This document shows, one piece after another, positions 50,335 to 59,398 of a stretch of DNA of 64,000 nt. The DNA comes from Oscillospiraceae bacterium. Its GTDB lineage: Bacteria; Bacillota; Clostridia; Oscillospirales; Acutalibacteraceae. The first letter of the stretch is position 1, and each line of letters starts with the position of its first letter. The position numbers were made by a program, and so were the translations under genes. The stretch spans positions 1 to 64,000 of the forward strand of contig SVOL01000011.1 in assembly GCA_015066395.1 (NCBI GenBank), in the 5' to 3' direction. A model generated the notes under the pieces. That model was not told the origin of the DNA. It saw only the letters and a list, made by a program, of their open reading frames with translations, and ran no database searches.

Positions 50335-50703
50335 AAATAAACCCCTAACAAATAAAAAAGTGTGCAGCCGAAACCACACACCGAAAAATGCAGCTTTGAC
50401 TGTTGCTACGCAGTTTATTTCCCCGTGAGAAAATAATTCGAAAGCATACATTTTTACCAAAAGTATGCTCACGGGTTTGCATATTAAACTACGTAGCAAG
50501 TATATTTTATCACAAAATTTCAAAATATGCAATAGGAAGGTTGTTTAAAAAAATTCTTACGGTTCGGCACAGAATGATATTTTGTTGATTTTTAAAGCGA
50601 ACCGTCAGGGATGCCGGTCCTTACAATAAATTTTAAAAATGTCATTGTAGGCACAAACATCGCTGTAAAGTCGATCACCGATCACCCAAATCCGTTTAGA
50701 AAA
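50335..50703. other. Gene-free leader and repeat region
   Basis: Nested inverted repeats lie at 50403-50499: TTGCTACG with CGTAGCAA, CCCGTGAG (50422) with CTCACGGG (50468), and AGCATAC (50443) with GTATGCT (50463). A 50-bp repeat follows at about 50577-50630, related to 52565-52615. No gene is seen. Confidence 0.55.
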
Positions 50704-50736
50704 CAAAAAACAGAAGCCCATAGGCTTCTGTTTTTT
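50704..50736. terminator. Ferredoxin terminator
   Basis: AAAAAACAGAAGCC pairs with GGCTTCTGTTTTTT around CATA. Confidence 0.85.
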
Positions 50737-50757
50737 ATATGTTTGGTTGTATGTACA

Positions 50758-50928
50758 TTAACCTTCGGTAATGCACTCTACGGGGCAACCGTCTGCGCAA
50801 GAACCGCAATCGATGCACTTGTCTGCGTCGATCTCGAACTTGTCATCGCCTTCGCTGATAGCCTCTACAGGGCAAGCAGCTGCACATGCTCCGCACTTGA
50901 TACAATCATCAGTAATTTTGTATGCCAT
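50758..50928 (-). CDS. 2[4Fe-4S] ferredoxin
   Basis: A 56-residue clostridial-type ferredoxin. It has two clusters of the form CIKCGACAAACP and CIDCGSCADGCP, each with CxxCxxCxxxCP spacing. It carries low-potential electrons in fermentation. The start is the ATG at 50928 with GGAGGTG upstream. It is a single-gene unit with its own terminator. Confidence 0.95.
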   Translation of the reverse strand: MAYKITDDCIKCGACAAACPVEAISEGDDKFEIDADKCIDCGSCADGCPVECITEG

Positions 50929-51026
50929 TGGTAAAACACCTCCGTACAAGTTATTTCAGTCGCCTGATTACAAGTTTATTGTAACATACTTTTTATAAAA
51001 TGCAAGAGGAAATTGCAAATTACCGG

Positions 51027-51758
51027 TTATTCATCTGCATTTTCCCAGTTGTGCCAGACGTTTTGAACGTCGTCGTTCTCTTCGAGCATATCAATAAGTT
51101 TTTCCATTTTCAGAGCCATTTCGGGATCGTCAATGGTTGAGGTGGTGGCAGGAACATAAGTAGGCTCAGCCGACAGGAAGGTATAACCCTTTGCACTCAA
51201 AGCCTCACTTACTGCACCGACTGAGTTTACATCTGTGGATATCTCGAAGATATCGCCGTCGAAGTTGAAATCCTCTGCACCGGCCTCGAGAGCGTCCTCC
51301 ATAACCTTGTCCTCGTCAAGTCCTTCGCCTTCGATAACGATAAGACCCTTGTACTCAAACATAAACATAACCGAGCCCGACTGACCTAAATTACCGCCGC
51401 ATTTGTCGAAATAATGACGCATTTCGCCTGCGGTTCTGTTACGGTTGTCGGTCAATGTCTCAACAATAACGGCAATGCCCGAAGGACCGTAGCCTTCGTA
51501 AATGAGCTGTTCGTAATCGGCACCGCCCTGTTCTCCTGCGGCCTTTTTGATGATGCGGTCGATATTATCGTTAGGAACGTTGTTTGCCTTGGCCTTGGCA
51601 ATAACGTCCTTCAATTTGCTGTTGACATTGGGATCGGGTCCGCCGGCCTTAACGACCATTGTAAGCTCACGGCCGATACGGGTAAAGACCTTGGCTCTGG
51701 CCTGGTCGATCTTCTCTTTCTTTCTTTTAATTGTACTCCATTTAGAATGTCCTGACAT
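51027..51758 (-). CDS. yebC: YebC/PmpR-family regulator or translation factor
   Basis: A 243-residue YebC-family protein: MSGHSKWSTIKRKKEKIDQA, VTRIGRELTM-like core (FTRIGRELTMVVKAGGPDPN), AKANNVPNDNIDRIIKKA and YEGYGPSGIAVIVETLTDNR are diagnostic. Members were described as DNA-binding regulators and, more recently, as factors easing ribosome stalls at prolines. It lies upstream of ferredoxin and downstream of ruvX on the minus strand. Confidence 0.93.
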   Translation of the reverse strand: MSGHSKWSTIKRKKEKIDQARAKVFTRIGRELTMVVKAGGPDPNVNSKLKDVIAKAKANNVPNDNIDRIIKKAAGEQGGADYEQLIYEGYGPSGIAVIVETLTDNRNRTAGEMRHYFDKCGGNLGQSGSVMFMFEYKGLIVIEGEGLDEDKVMEDALEAGAEDFNFDGDIFEISTDVNSVGAVSEALSAKGYTFLSAEPTYVPATTSTIDDPEMALKMEKLIDMLEENDDVQNVWHNWENADE

Positions 51759-51824
51759 AAAATTGCCTCCGAGTGATCTTAAATTAAGTGTTATTTTAGC
51801 ACAAATATTTACAAATTACAACCG

Positions 51825-52250
51825 TTATTTAGAAGCGGTGTTCTTTCTGTGACGCAAAAAGTCCTCTAAGATAATGGTCGCGGCAACGGCATCGACGATC
51901 TGTTTTCTCTTTTTGCCCCGTGTATCGGTGAAATTGAGTGCAGTATGGGCACTGACGGTGGTGCAACGCTCATCCCAAAGTTCGACGGGAAGACCGGTAG
52001 CCTCTTTCAAAGCATTGGCTGCGGCGGCACATTCTTGTGCCTTAAAGCCTTCCGAGCCGTCCATATTTTTAGGGTATCCCACAACTATCATTTCAGCGCC
52101 GAGCTCCTTTGCTTTTTCGGCCAGTTTTACGATCAGTTTTTCACGGTTATATTCAGTGATAACGCCTTTAGGAAACGCAAAGGACTCGCCCATATCGCTC
52201 AAAGCGACGCCTGTTCGAGCCGTTCCGACATCAACCGACATAATAAGCAT
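51825..52250 (-). CDS. ruvX: Putative pre-16S rRNA nuclease / Holliday junction resolvase-like RuvX (YqgF)
   Basis: A 141-residue RNase-H-fold protein: SVDVGTARTGVALSD carries the first catalytic Asp, VVGYPKNMDGSEG the second region, and LWDERCTTVSAHTALN and DAVAATIILEDFL the remaining acidic residues. The family matures the 5' end of 16S rRNA and was earlier called a resolvase. The ATG at 52250 has GGGTGTGG upstream. Confidence 0.92.
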   Translation of the reverse strand: MLIMSVDVGTARTGVALSDMGESFAFPKGVITEYNREKLIVKLAEKAKELGAEMIVVGYPKNMDGSEGFKAQECAAAANALKEATGLPVELWDERCTTVSAHTALNFTDTRGKKRKQIVDAVAATIILEDFLRHRKNTASK

Positions 52251-52672
52251 ATTCCACACCCTTTCAATTGGATATGATACATCATTTTAAGGCAAAAGAC
52301 AATAGGAAAATCCAAATTGTCTTTGTAAGGGCTATCATTGATAGCCTGAATCAAAACCATTGTCATTCCGAGCAAAGCGAGGAATCTTTTTTATTGCGGA
52401 ACAGATAAACCTGTTTCCTACGTTGTAAAATTTAAAATATCATAGTAGGAAAGCTGATTTTGCCTTCCTCAAAAACTCACTCTACTGTCATCCTGAACGT
52501 ATGTGAAGGATCTTGAAATAAACCTAATTATTTTGTAAAGATTCTTCGCTGCGCTCAGAATGACATTTTGTTGATCTTTAAAACGGACCGCCCGGGAGGG
52601 TGGTCCCTACAAATAACCCCCACACCAAAAAGATGTGGGGGGTTGGCGGATTTTATTTACCTGACGGTCTGA
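52251..52672. other. Gene-free stretch of interspersed repeats
   Basis: It contains GTCATTCCGAGCAAAGCGAG (about 52365), a facing pair GTCATCCTGAAC...GCTCAGAATGAC (52488-52567), and the 50-bp repeat shared with 50577-50630. The glgP terminator hairpin (CCCCCACACC with GTGTGGGGG-type arms, 52614-52643) is at the end. Confidence 0.6.
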
Positions 52673-55069
52673 TTATTTACTGAGCGGTTTTGCATTCCAG
52701 ATGTTGGTTGCGTAGTCGTGGATCGAACGGTCGGCCGAGAAGATGCCGGCGTTTGCAATGTTCATAAGACTCATTTTTTGCCATCTCATAGTATCATTAT
52801 AGAGGTTTGTAGCCTTGGTTTGTGCCTCGCAATAATCCTCGAAATCGGCAAAAGCCATATAGTAGTCGGAGTCTCTCAAAGCACGGACCAGATCGGGAAA
52901 ATAGTTTCCGTTAATGCCGTTTGCTATAAACTCAACTGCTCTGCGGAGCTTCGGGTTATTGTTATAATATTCCCAAGGATTGTGGTAGTTCTGTGATTTC
53001 AATACCTGCGGTGTTCTCATACCGAAGATGATGATGTTATCATCACCGACAGCCTCGTGGATCTCAACGTTTGCACCGTCCTCGGTACCCATTGTGATAG
53101 CACCGTTGAGCATCAGCTTCATATTACCCGTACCCGAAGCCTCGGTCGAAGCTAAGGAGATCTGCTCCGAAATATCGGCCGACGGGATCATAAGCTCGGC
53201 CATAGTTACGCGGTAATCCTCAACGAACAAGACTTTCAGTTTATCCTTAACGTCGGGGTCGTTCTCTATAACCTTAGCCAGCGAGTGGATCATGTGAATG
53301 ATCTGCTTTGCAAGGTAATAGCCGGGAGCCGCCTTTGCACCGAAAATGTAGGTCTTGGGTGTAAACTCGGCATTGGGGTTATCCTTGATCTCAAGATAAT
53401 CAGAGATGATGTGAAGCGCATTAAGGTGCTGACGCTTGTACTCGTGCAGACGCTTTACCTGCATATCGAAAATAGAGTCGGGGTTAAGCAAAACGCCGTA
53501 CTCGTTCTTGACAAATTTAGCAAAACGCTCCTTGTTGTTGCGTTTGATGTCCTTTAATTTCAGCAAAACGTCCTTGTCGTCGGCAAACTTTTCAAACTCT
53601 TTGAGCTTTGCGTTGTTTAAGATAAACTCGTCACCGATGCACTCCTTGAGCAGGTTGTTAAGTTCGGGGTTCGACTGGCACAACCAGCGGCGGAAAGCAA
53701 TACCGTTGGTGACATTGGTGAACTTTTCGGGAGTGATGCGGTAGTAATCGTTAAAGAGATTGTCTTTCAAGATCTCGCTGTGAAGTCTCGAAACACCGTT
53801 TACGCTGTGGCAAGATGCAACACAAAGGTTAGCCATCTTGACAAAGCCGCCTTCGACGATAGCAGTCCTCTCAACGTATGCTGAATCGTGGGTCTTTTCC
53901 CACATTTCGTAACGGAAGCGGTTGTCGATCTCGGTCACGATCTGGAAAATTCGGGGCAACAGCGAGCGGAACATATCGACCTGCCAGCACTCTAACGCCT
54001 CACGCATAATGGTGTGGTTAGTGTAAGCGGTGGTACGCTTGACGATATCCCAAGCCTTATCCCAGCTGTAGCCGCAGTAATCGAGCAGATAACGCATAAG
54101 TTCGGGGATAACGAGTGCCGGATGGGTGTCGTTAATATGGATAGCGGCCTTTTCGGGCAGATTGTCGAGAGTGCCGTATTTTCTAAGGTGTCTCTGCAGA
54201 ATATCCTGAATAGAAGCGGATACTAAGAAATACTGCTGGCGGAGTCGGAGCATTTTGCCTTCGGGATGGTTATCTTCGGGGTAGAGGACCTTGCTGATGA
54301 CCTCACTCATTGCCTGGTGCTCAAGAGCCTTGGCGTAGTTACCTCGGTTAAAGGCGGTCATATCAATGGCCGGTGTCTCCGAACTCCAGAGACGAAGCAC
54401 ATTAACGCTCTTACCGTCAGCACCTGCAACCATAAGGTCATAGGGCACAGCCTTGACGGTGGTGGTGTTTATAAGCTCAATGCTGTGGTGGTTGCCGTCC
54501 CAGGATTCCTTTATCTCGCCGCCGAAATCAACGTCAACTATCGAGCCGTCGCGGCGCTGAAGCCAGACACTGCCGCCGGGAAGCCAGAAATCGGGCATCT
54601 CGGTCTGCCAGCCGTCAACAAACTTCTGACGGAATATACCGAACTCATACTTAATGCAATAGCCCATTGCGGGGTAGCCGCTTGAAGTAAGACCGTCTAA
54701 AAAGCAGGCTGCAAGACGGCCCAAACCGCCGTTGCCGAGACCTGCATCGGGCTCTAATTCATAAAGTTTTTCTAACTTTACGCCGTACTGCTTAAGTGCT
54801 TTTGCGAAAACATCGGTAACGCCCATGTTGAAAAGGTTGTTTTTAAGACTTCTTCCCATCAAAAATTCCATGGAAAGATAATAGACCATCTTGCTTTCTT
54901 TTTCAGCGATCTCGTTTCTGAAGCCTGCACGGCGTTCACGCATAAGATCCAAAAGAGCCAAAACAGAGGCTTTGTAAAAAAGCTCGTCGGAAGCCTGCTC
55001 GGGCGATACGCCGAAGTTATGCTTCAGCTTGTTGCCGATAAGCTCGTGAATTTCTTTAATAGTGTACAT
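52673..55069 (-). CDS. glgP: Glycogen/starch phosphorylase
   Basis: A 798-residue GT35 phosphorylase. LGNGGLGRLAACFLDGLTSS, NDTHPALVIPELMRYL and the PLP site SLASTEASGTGNMKLMLNGA (with the Lys Schiff base) are all intact. It cuts alpha-1,4-glucan with phosphate to glucose-1-phosphate. With the GH13 enzyme at 18-20 kb it indicates intracellular glycogen metabolism. The start is the ATG at 55069 with TTGGAG upstream. No other glg gene is adjacent. Confidence 0.96.
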   Translation of the reverse strand: MYTIKEIHELIGNKLKHNFGVSPEQASDELFYKASVLALLDLMRERRAGFRNEIAEKESKMVYYLSMEFLMGRSLKNNLFNMGVTDVFAKALKQYGVKLEKLYELEPDAGLGNGGLGRLAACFLDGLTSSGYPAMGYCIKYEFGIFRQKFVDGWQTEMPDFWLPGGSVWLQRRDGSIVDVDFGGEIKESWDGNHHSIELINTTTVKAVPYDLMVAGADGKSVNVLRLWSSETPAIDMTAFNRGNYAKALEHQAMSEVISKVLYPEDNHPEGKMLRLRQQYFLVSASIQDILQRHLRKYGTLDNLPEKAAIHINDTHPALVIPELMRYLLDYCGYSWDKAWDIVKRTTAYTNHTIMREALECWQVDMFRSLLPRIFQIVTEIDNRFRYEMWEKTHDSAYVERTAIVEGGFVKMANLCVASCHSVNGVSRLHSEILKDNLFNDYYRITPEKFTNVTNGIAFRRWLCQSNPELNNLLKECIGDEFILNNAKLKEFEKFADDKDVLLKLKDIKRNNKERFAKFVKNEYGVLLNPDSIFDMQVKRLHEYKRQHLNALHIISDYLEIKDNPNAEFTPKTYIFGAKAAPGYYLAKQIIHMIHSLAKVIENDPDVKDKLKVLFVEDYRVTMAELMIPSADISEQISLASTEASGTGNMKLMLNGAITMGTEDGANVEIHEAVGDDNIIIFGMRTPQVLKSQNYHNPWEYYNNNPKLRRAVEFIANGINGNYFPDLVRALRDSDYYMAFADFEDYCEAQTKATNLYNDTMRWQKMSLMNIANAGIFSADRSIHDYATNIWNAKPLSK

Positions 55070-55392
55070 CGGGATCACTCCAATAATAAATTTCTAAAAA
55101 TTCATTAAATATTCATTGATTATTCTTCGGCTTTATTTTATTATTATAGTATAGAACATTAAAACTTAGCCACAGGTTAAGTGTACATTTATAATGTATC
55201 ACTTACATAATAATACAAAGTTGATAATAATGCAATAGGAATTATGAAAAAATATTACCTAAATTTTATGCAAGTTTTATATAGTTGTTCAGTTTCGGGT
55301 TGTAATTTTTCCCGAATTTAGTCAAATTGCACAAAATATCAAACTTTTTAAAGCATAAGCGAGTTTTCGAATTTCAGGAATTGGGTGTTTTT
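55070..55392. other. AT-rich divergent intergenic region
   Basis: A promoter region for glgP and the CPBP gene. I see AT-rich tracts and loose near-repeats (around 55170-55215) but no clear operator or gene. Confidence 0.4.
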
Positions 55393-56679
55393 ATGGAAGA
55401 TAATAAAAATTTAAATTCAGAAGAAATTGAGCAGATGTCGGCAACTCCCGTTACACAAGAAGCCGACGTTTATAAGGAGACCGGTGTTGAATCGATAGGT
55501 TCGTCGGTCGATTCGTCGGTAGGTTTGGATGAGACTGCCGTGACTGCTGACGAACCGCTTGAAGTAACTGTTGAGGCAACTGCCGAGATAACTGCTGAGA
55601 CAACGGCTGAGCCGTCTGTGTCTGCACATTCGGTTGCTGATGGTACAACCGCTCCGGGTTATGCGTATTTTTCTTCATTGGATGAGGAAAGACGGGAAAA
55701 ACTTCGTCGAAAAAGGGAGATACGAAGGCTTTCAAATGCTACTGCGATACCGCTTATCGGTTTTGATATAGTGGGATTTGTTGTCGCTTTGATCTTGCAG
55801 ATCTTTTTAATTGTGCTTTTAGGACAGGACCGAACTGAAGAACTTTTGCGTGATCCCGATTTTAATTATCTTTTCAGTGGATTTTTCAGTATAATTTATC
55901 TCTTGTTCCCGTTCCTTTTAATAAACAAAATGACCGGAATAAAGCTTAAGAGTACCGTCGCGTTCGGACGTTGTCGATTCAGTAAGGCAATATCGGCTAT
56001 TATGCTCGGCTTCGGTGTTATTGCGGTGTCTCAGTACGCCAGCTCGTATTTTAGCCTCGTTTTGGAGAATATTCTCGGTCGACCTGTTGTGAATCCGGCG
56101 CCGGAATACGGCACGGGAGTTGTTTCGTGGATCATAAACCTCGTTTGCGTCGGTCTTATTCCGGCGGTTATGGAGGAATTTGCGTTCCGCGGCGTTATTT
56201 TAGGAACTACAAGAAAGTTCACGAGTGACGGACTGTCGATACTTATCAACGCTACGTTGTTTTCGATGTTCCACGGAAATATTCACCAGATACCGTTCAC
56301 CTTTGCATTAGGACTTTACCTTTCGTATATAACGGTCTATACCGGAAGTGTTGTCCCTGCAATGGTCGTTCACGGTGTTAATAACAGCTTGGCTGTAGTC
56401 CTCTCGATGCTGACAGATAGCGCTTCGGGACTTGCACAGACCGTAATTAGCGTTTCGTATTACGTCATACTTTTGCTGGTCGGTATTTTGGGACTGATCA
56501 TATTCATTAACAGTGACAAAGATCCGTTGAGACTTTCCAAAGAGCGTTCTGAGGATGCAAAAACGGTTGCAGGCGATTATTTTTCGTCTGCGGGCTTCAT
56601 TATTTTTGCAATTATGACCTTTATAAGTGTTTTGGACGTGCAGTACGGTCTGACATCTAAGATAATTGAAAAAATGTAA
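55393..56679 (+). CDS. CPBP-family intramembrane glutamic endopeptidase
   Basis: A 428-residue membrane protein. The first ~110 residues are acidic and Thr/Glu/Ala-rich and cytoplasmic. A set of about eight helices follows. EEFAFRGVILG has the paired catalytic Glu, and FSMFHGNIHQIPF and HGVNNSLAV have the His/Asn motifs of Rce1/CPBP proteases. These cleave or process membrane proteins or act as bacteriocin self-immunity; the substrate is unknown. I start at MEDNKNLNS (55393), preceded by GGGTG. tadA follows after 27 bases. Confidence 0.85.
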   Translation: MEDNKNLNSEEIEQMSATPVTQEADVYKETGVESIGSSVDSSVGLDETAVTADEPLEVTVEATAEITAETTAEPSVSAHSVADGTTAPGYAYFSSLDEERREKLRRKREIRRLSNATAIPLIGFDIVGFVVALILQIFLIVLLGQDRTEELLRDPDFNYLFSGFFSIIYLLFPFLLINKMTGIKLKSTVAFGRCRFSKAISAIMLGFGVIAVSQYASSYFSLVLENILGRPVVNPAPEYGTGVVSWIINLVCVGLIPAVMEEFAFRGVILGTTRKFTSDGLSILINATLFSMFHGNIHQIPFTFALGLYLSYITVYTGSVVPAMVVHGVNNSLAVVLSMLTDSASGLAQTVISVSYYVILLLVGILGLIIFINSDKDPLRLSKERSEDAKTVAGDYFSSAGFIIFAIMTFISVLDVQYGLTSKIIEKM

Positions 56680-56706
56680 AGGAATTGCGGTTTAAGGGGT
56701 AAGGAT

Positions 56707-57144
56707 ATGACCGAGTTTATGAGTCAGGCTCTGTTGCTGGCAAAAAAGGCGGGCGCGGAAGGTGAGGTGCCGGTCGGTGCTGTCATCGTTCGAGACGGGG
56801 AGGTAATAGCCACGGGCCAGAACCGCCGTGAAACTCAAAAAAATGCCACACGGCACGCTGAGATCGAGGCTATTGAAAAGGCTTGCGAAGTTTTAGGCTC
56901 GTGGCGGCTTGAGGACTGCGAACTGTATGTCACTTTAGAGCCGTGCCCGATGTGTGCAGGTGCAATTATTAACGCGAGAATACCTAAAGTTGTTTACGGT
57001 GCGACCGATATAAAAGGCGGTGCGTGCGATTCGGTGGTCAATTTGTTCAATCTTCCGTTTAACCACAAACCCGACGTCTGGGCAGGTATATGCGAGCAGG
57101 AGTGCAGTGAACTGCTGCAGGAATTTTTTAAAGGTAAGAGATGA
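56707..57144 (+). CDS. tadA: tRNA-specific adenosine deaminase TadA
   Basis: A 145-residue cytidine-deaminase-fold enzyme. RHAEIEAIEKA gives the zinc His and catalytic Glu, and LEPCPMCAGAIINARI gives the PCxxC zinc ligands. It converts A34 to I34 in tRNA-Arg(ACG). Its stop overlaps the start of the C39-like gene (ATGA), so the two are coupled. Confidence 0.94.
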   Translation: MTEFMSQALLLAKKAGAEGEVPVGAVIVRDGEVIATGQNRRETQKNATRHAEIEAIEKACEVLGSWRLEDCELYVTLEPCPMCAGAIINARIPKVVYGATDIKGGACDSVVNLFNLPFNHKPDVWAGICEQECSELLQEFFKGKR

Positions 57145-57512
57145 TTATGCTCACTGAAAAACCGAAATATATAAAAGAACCCGACACGTTGCAGTGCGGT
57201 CAGGCTGTGCTGGCAATGCTTGCGGATAAAACGGTTGAAGATGTCATTGAGATCGTCAAGACCGAACGGGAAACAACCTTAAAGGATATGCAGAAAGCAA
57301 TGGATGTGTTGGAAATAGAGTATTCACGCGAGCGAGTACAGGTCGAAAAAAGGGAAGAATTGCCGAAAATTTGTATATTGAGTCTTGATACTCCGCGGTG
57401 TTGGCATTGGTCGCTTTATTTTGACGGTGTTTTTTATGACCCGGAGCACGGTGTTCTCGATGACTTCCCCGAATCCCGCCGAAAATATTATTGGCAAATT
57501 TTTGAACATTAA
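57141..57512 (+). CDS. C39-like cysteine peptidase-fold protein
   Basis: A 123-residue protein with the papain-like C39 pattern: DTLQCGQAVLAML (Cys in an oxyanion QC context), CWHWSLYFDGVFYDPEHG (His and Asp). All three catalytic positions are present, but the domain is free-standing with no transporter and no membrane helix. It may be a cytoplasmic peptidase or a peptide-binding relative. It is coupled to tadA by a four-base overlap and followed by a strong hairpin. Confidence 0.7.
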   Translation: MIMLTEKPKYIKEPDTLQCGQAVLAMLADKTVEDVIEIVKTERETTLKDMQKAMDVLEIEYSRERVQVEKREELPKICILSLDTPRCWHWSLYFDGVFYDPEHGVLDDFPESRRKYYWQIFEH

Positions 57513-57516
57513 ACAA

Positions 57517-57560
57517 AACAACCGATAGCACGGAGAACTCCATGCTATCGGTTGTTATTA
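57517..57560 (+). terminator. Terminator of the CPBP-tadA-C39 unit
   Basis: ACAACCGATAGCA pairs with TGCTATCGGTTGT, and the inner bases GAG/CTC extend the stem. TATTATA follows. Confidence 0.75.
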
Positions 57561-57654
57561 TATAACGAAAACCAAGTGATAGTAGCGTAGTTTGAAAGAG
57601 GTTGACCGATAAAAGTTGACCGCAGTGGAAGGCCCGTTTACACAAGGGAGGTTT

Positions 57655-58224
57655 TTATTGTTTATCGGGCGGAATCAGCCGATAAAAGGCCTTGTACTCG
57701 ATCAAATCGTCTTTTAAAGGGTTTTCTTCGCAGATGTTGGTAACCTCGCGGTTGTGGGCTAAAGCATAGCGGACGGTGTTGGCTGTGCCGCCTTTTGAGC
57801 CGTCGAAATAACAGATAACGTGTCGGCTTCGGTCGACCATATATTCGTTACGCTGGGCGTAGACCCATTTTTCGTAGCGGTCATTCAGTATAATGACCTC
57901 ATCGCACTCGGAAATAACGCGTTCAAAGCGTTCCTGCCATTCGGGTGAAAACGATTTTTGCATATCGCGAAACGGTATGACGGCAATAAGCTTAAGGTCT
58001 TTACGACGAAGCTTAAGAGTCGCGACCTGCTCGGCGGCGAGAATGTCGAAACCGCGGGCCATTCCGGTGTAGAATACGCGGCAGCCAAGCTCGATCTTTT
58101 TGGTTACACCGCCTAATATCCGCGATACAAGCTGGGTGTATTGCGGCTCTGACGAGTCGAAGCGGAATTTGAATTTTTCGGGTCTGTAACCCGTGAAGCA
58201 ACAGCTTTGTTCGATGTTTAGCAT
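57655..58224 (-). CDS. SLOG-family DUF1273 (YpsA-like) protein
   Basis: A 189-residue protein with the YpsA/DUF1273 Rossmann-like fold: CCFTGYRPEKF at the N-terminus, VFYTGMARGFDILAAEQVAT and LIAVIPFRDMQKSFSPEW in the middle, and RNEYMVDRSRHVICYFDGSK near the C-terminus. These bind nucleotide-like ligands; YpsA affects cell division in other Firmicutes. The start is the ATG at 58224 with CAGGAGATC upstream. It is divergent from the Lrp/AsnC gene. Confidence 0.85.
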   Translation of the reverse strand: MLNIEQSCCFTGYRPEKFKFRFDSSEPQYTQLVSRILGGVTKKIELGCRVFYTGMARGFDILAAEQVATLKLRRKDLKLIAVIPFRDMQKSFSPEWQERFERVISECDEVIILNDRYEKWVYAQRNEYMVDRSRHVICYFDGSKGGTANTVRYALAHNREVTNICEENPLKDDLIEYKAFYRLIPPDKQ

Positions 58225-58355
58225 AAGATCTCCTGATAAAAACGGTTGGTGAGGTGATAACGTCACAACAAATTTTAAAATTTAACTTGTTGTTGACTAT
58301 TTTTGTGTTAGGTGTTAAAATATACTTAATAAAATTAAGTATAAGAGGGGTTAAA

Positions 58356-58832
58356 ATGGATAAAATAGATTATCGTTTAATTAGTCTTTTGCAGGAAAAC
58401 GCGAGAATGCCTTTAAAGCAGTTGGCAGAAAAGGTCTTTCTTTCTTCTCCTGCCACCGCCGCGAGACTTGAGCGCTTGGAAAAGAGCGGGATAATCAGCG
58501 GTTACGGTGTCAAGGTCAACCACAAAATGCTGGGATATCCCATCACCGCGTTTATAAATTTGGAGGTTCAGCCGTCGCAAAAGGCGGTATTTTATCCCTT
58601 CATCAAGTCGCATCCCAACGTATTGGAATGCAACTGCGTCACGGGTGACTATTCGATGCTCATAAAGGTGGCTTTTGAGAGCACCGAGGCACTCGATATA
58701 TTCATCGGTCAGCTGCAGACCTTCGGCAGAACTCAGACGCAGATAGTTTTTTCGACCGCGAAGGAGCAGACCGGCGTTGACCTGGAAAACATTATAAACG
58801 GAAATTATCCGGAGGTGCCCGATATTAAATGA
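58356..58832 (+). CDS. Lrp/AsnC-family transcriptional regulator
   Basis: A 158-residue regulator. The N-terminal HTH has DYRLISLLQENARMPLKQLA, SSPATAARLERLEKSGIISG and the C-terminal RAM domain has NVLECNCVTGDYSMLIKVAF for effector binding and octamer formation. The effector is probably an amino acid, not known. The ATG at 58356 has AGAGGGG upstream. The MGMT-like gene overlaps its end by four bases. Confidence 0.9.
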   Translation: MDKIDYRLISLLQENARMPLKQLAEKVFLSSPATAARLERLEKSGIISGYGVKVNHKMLGYPITAFINLEVQPSQKAVFYPFIKSHPNVLECNCVTGDYSMLIKVAFESTEALDIFIGQLQTFGRTQTQIVFSTAKEQTGVDLENIINGNYPEVPDIK

Positions 58833-59155
58833 GTGAAAACTCAGGTTCGGTTTTTGAAAAGATCTACGAGGTTGTAAAGAAAATCCCAAGAGGAAAGGTC
58901 GCGACCTACGGACAGGTTGCTTTGGCGGCCGGGAATCCGCGGTGGGCCAGGGTGGTCGGCTATGCGTTGCATCAGAATCCCGATCCGACCTCGATACCGT
59001 GTTATAGAGTTGTCAACCGCGACGGTCGGGTATCCGATGCCTTCGTTTTCGGCGGAGCAAACATTCAGGTCGAGTTGTTAAAGGCCGACGGAGTGGTATT
59101 TTTAGACGACCGACACGTGGATCTTAAAAATTTCAGGTGCGAGTTGATACCGTGA
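58829..59155 (+). CDS. MGMT/Ada-type alkyltransferase-fold protein with PCYR active site
   Basis: A 108-residue protein equal to the DNA-binding domain of O6-alkylguanine-DNA alkyltransferases: VFEKIYEVVKKIPRGKVATY, GQVALAAGNPRWARVVGYAL and SIPCYRVVNRDGRVSDA. The acceptor Cys (58) is present, but the usual PCHR is PCYR, so the His that activates Cys is replaced by Tyr. The arginine finger (Arg 41 in ARVVG) is kept. It may be an alkylation-damage sensor or a weak transferase rather than a standard repair enzyme. It is coupled to the Lrp gene by overlap. Confidence 0.85.
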   Translation: MSENSGSVFEKIYEVVKKIPRGKVATYGQVALAAGNPRWARVVGYALHQNPDPTSIPCYRVVNRDGRVSDAFVFGGANIQVELLKADGVVFLDDRHVDLKNFRCELIP

Positions 59156-59290
59156 TGCTATGCTATGTAGAAATCGGTCATATCGAATTCTACGGTAAAT
59201 ATATTAAGTTGCCAATAATTGCCGTTAAATATTGAACATAGCCATAATAAGATTGATCCCGGTTTAACTTAATGTTATAAACGTATTATA

Positions 59291-59335
59291 ACATATGCAA
59301 AAGTAAAATGCAATACAAACGTTGCACAAATGTAA
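59291..59335. promoter_or_regulatory. Inverted-repeat operator candidate upstream of the RHH gene
   Basis: ATGCAATAC and GTAATGCAT (about 59308-59341) form an inverted repeat with one mismatch around an AAACGTTGCACAAAT centre. It sits about 60-90 bases before the start codon at 59399. Confidence 0.5.
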
Positions 59336-59398
59336 TGCATATATAATACACAATCCGTAATACAATAAAGTAAAGAATAAAAATTACGGAGAAAAATA

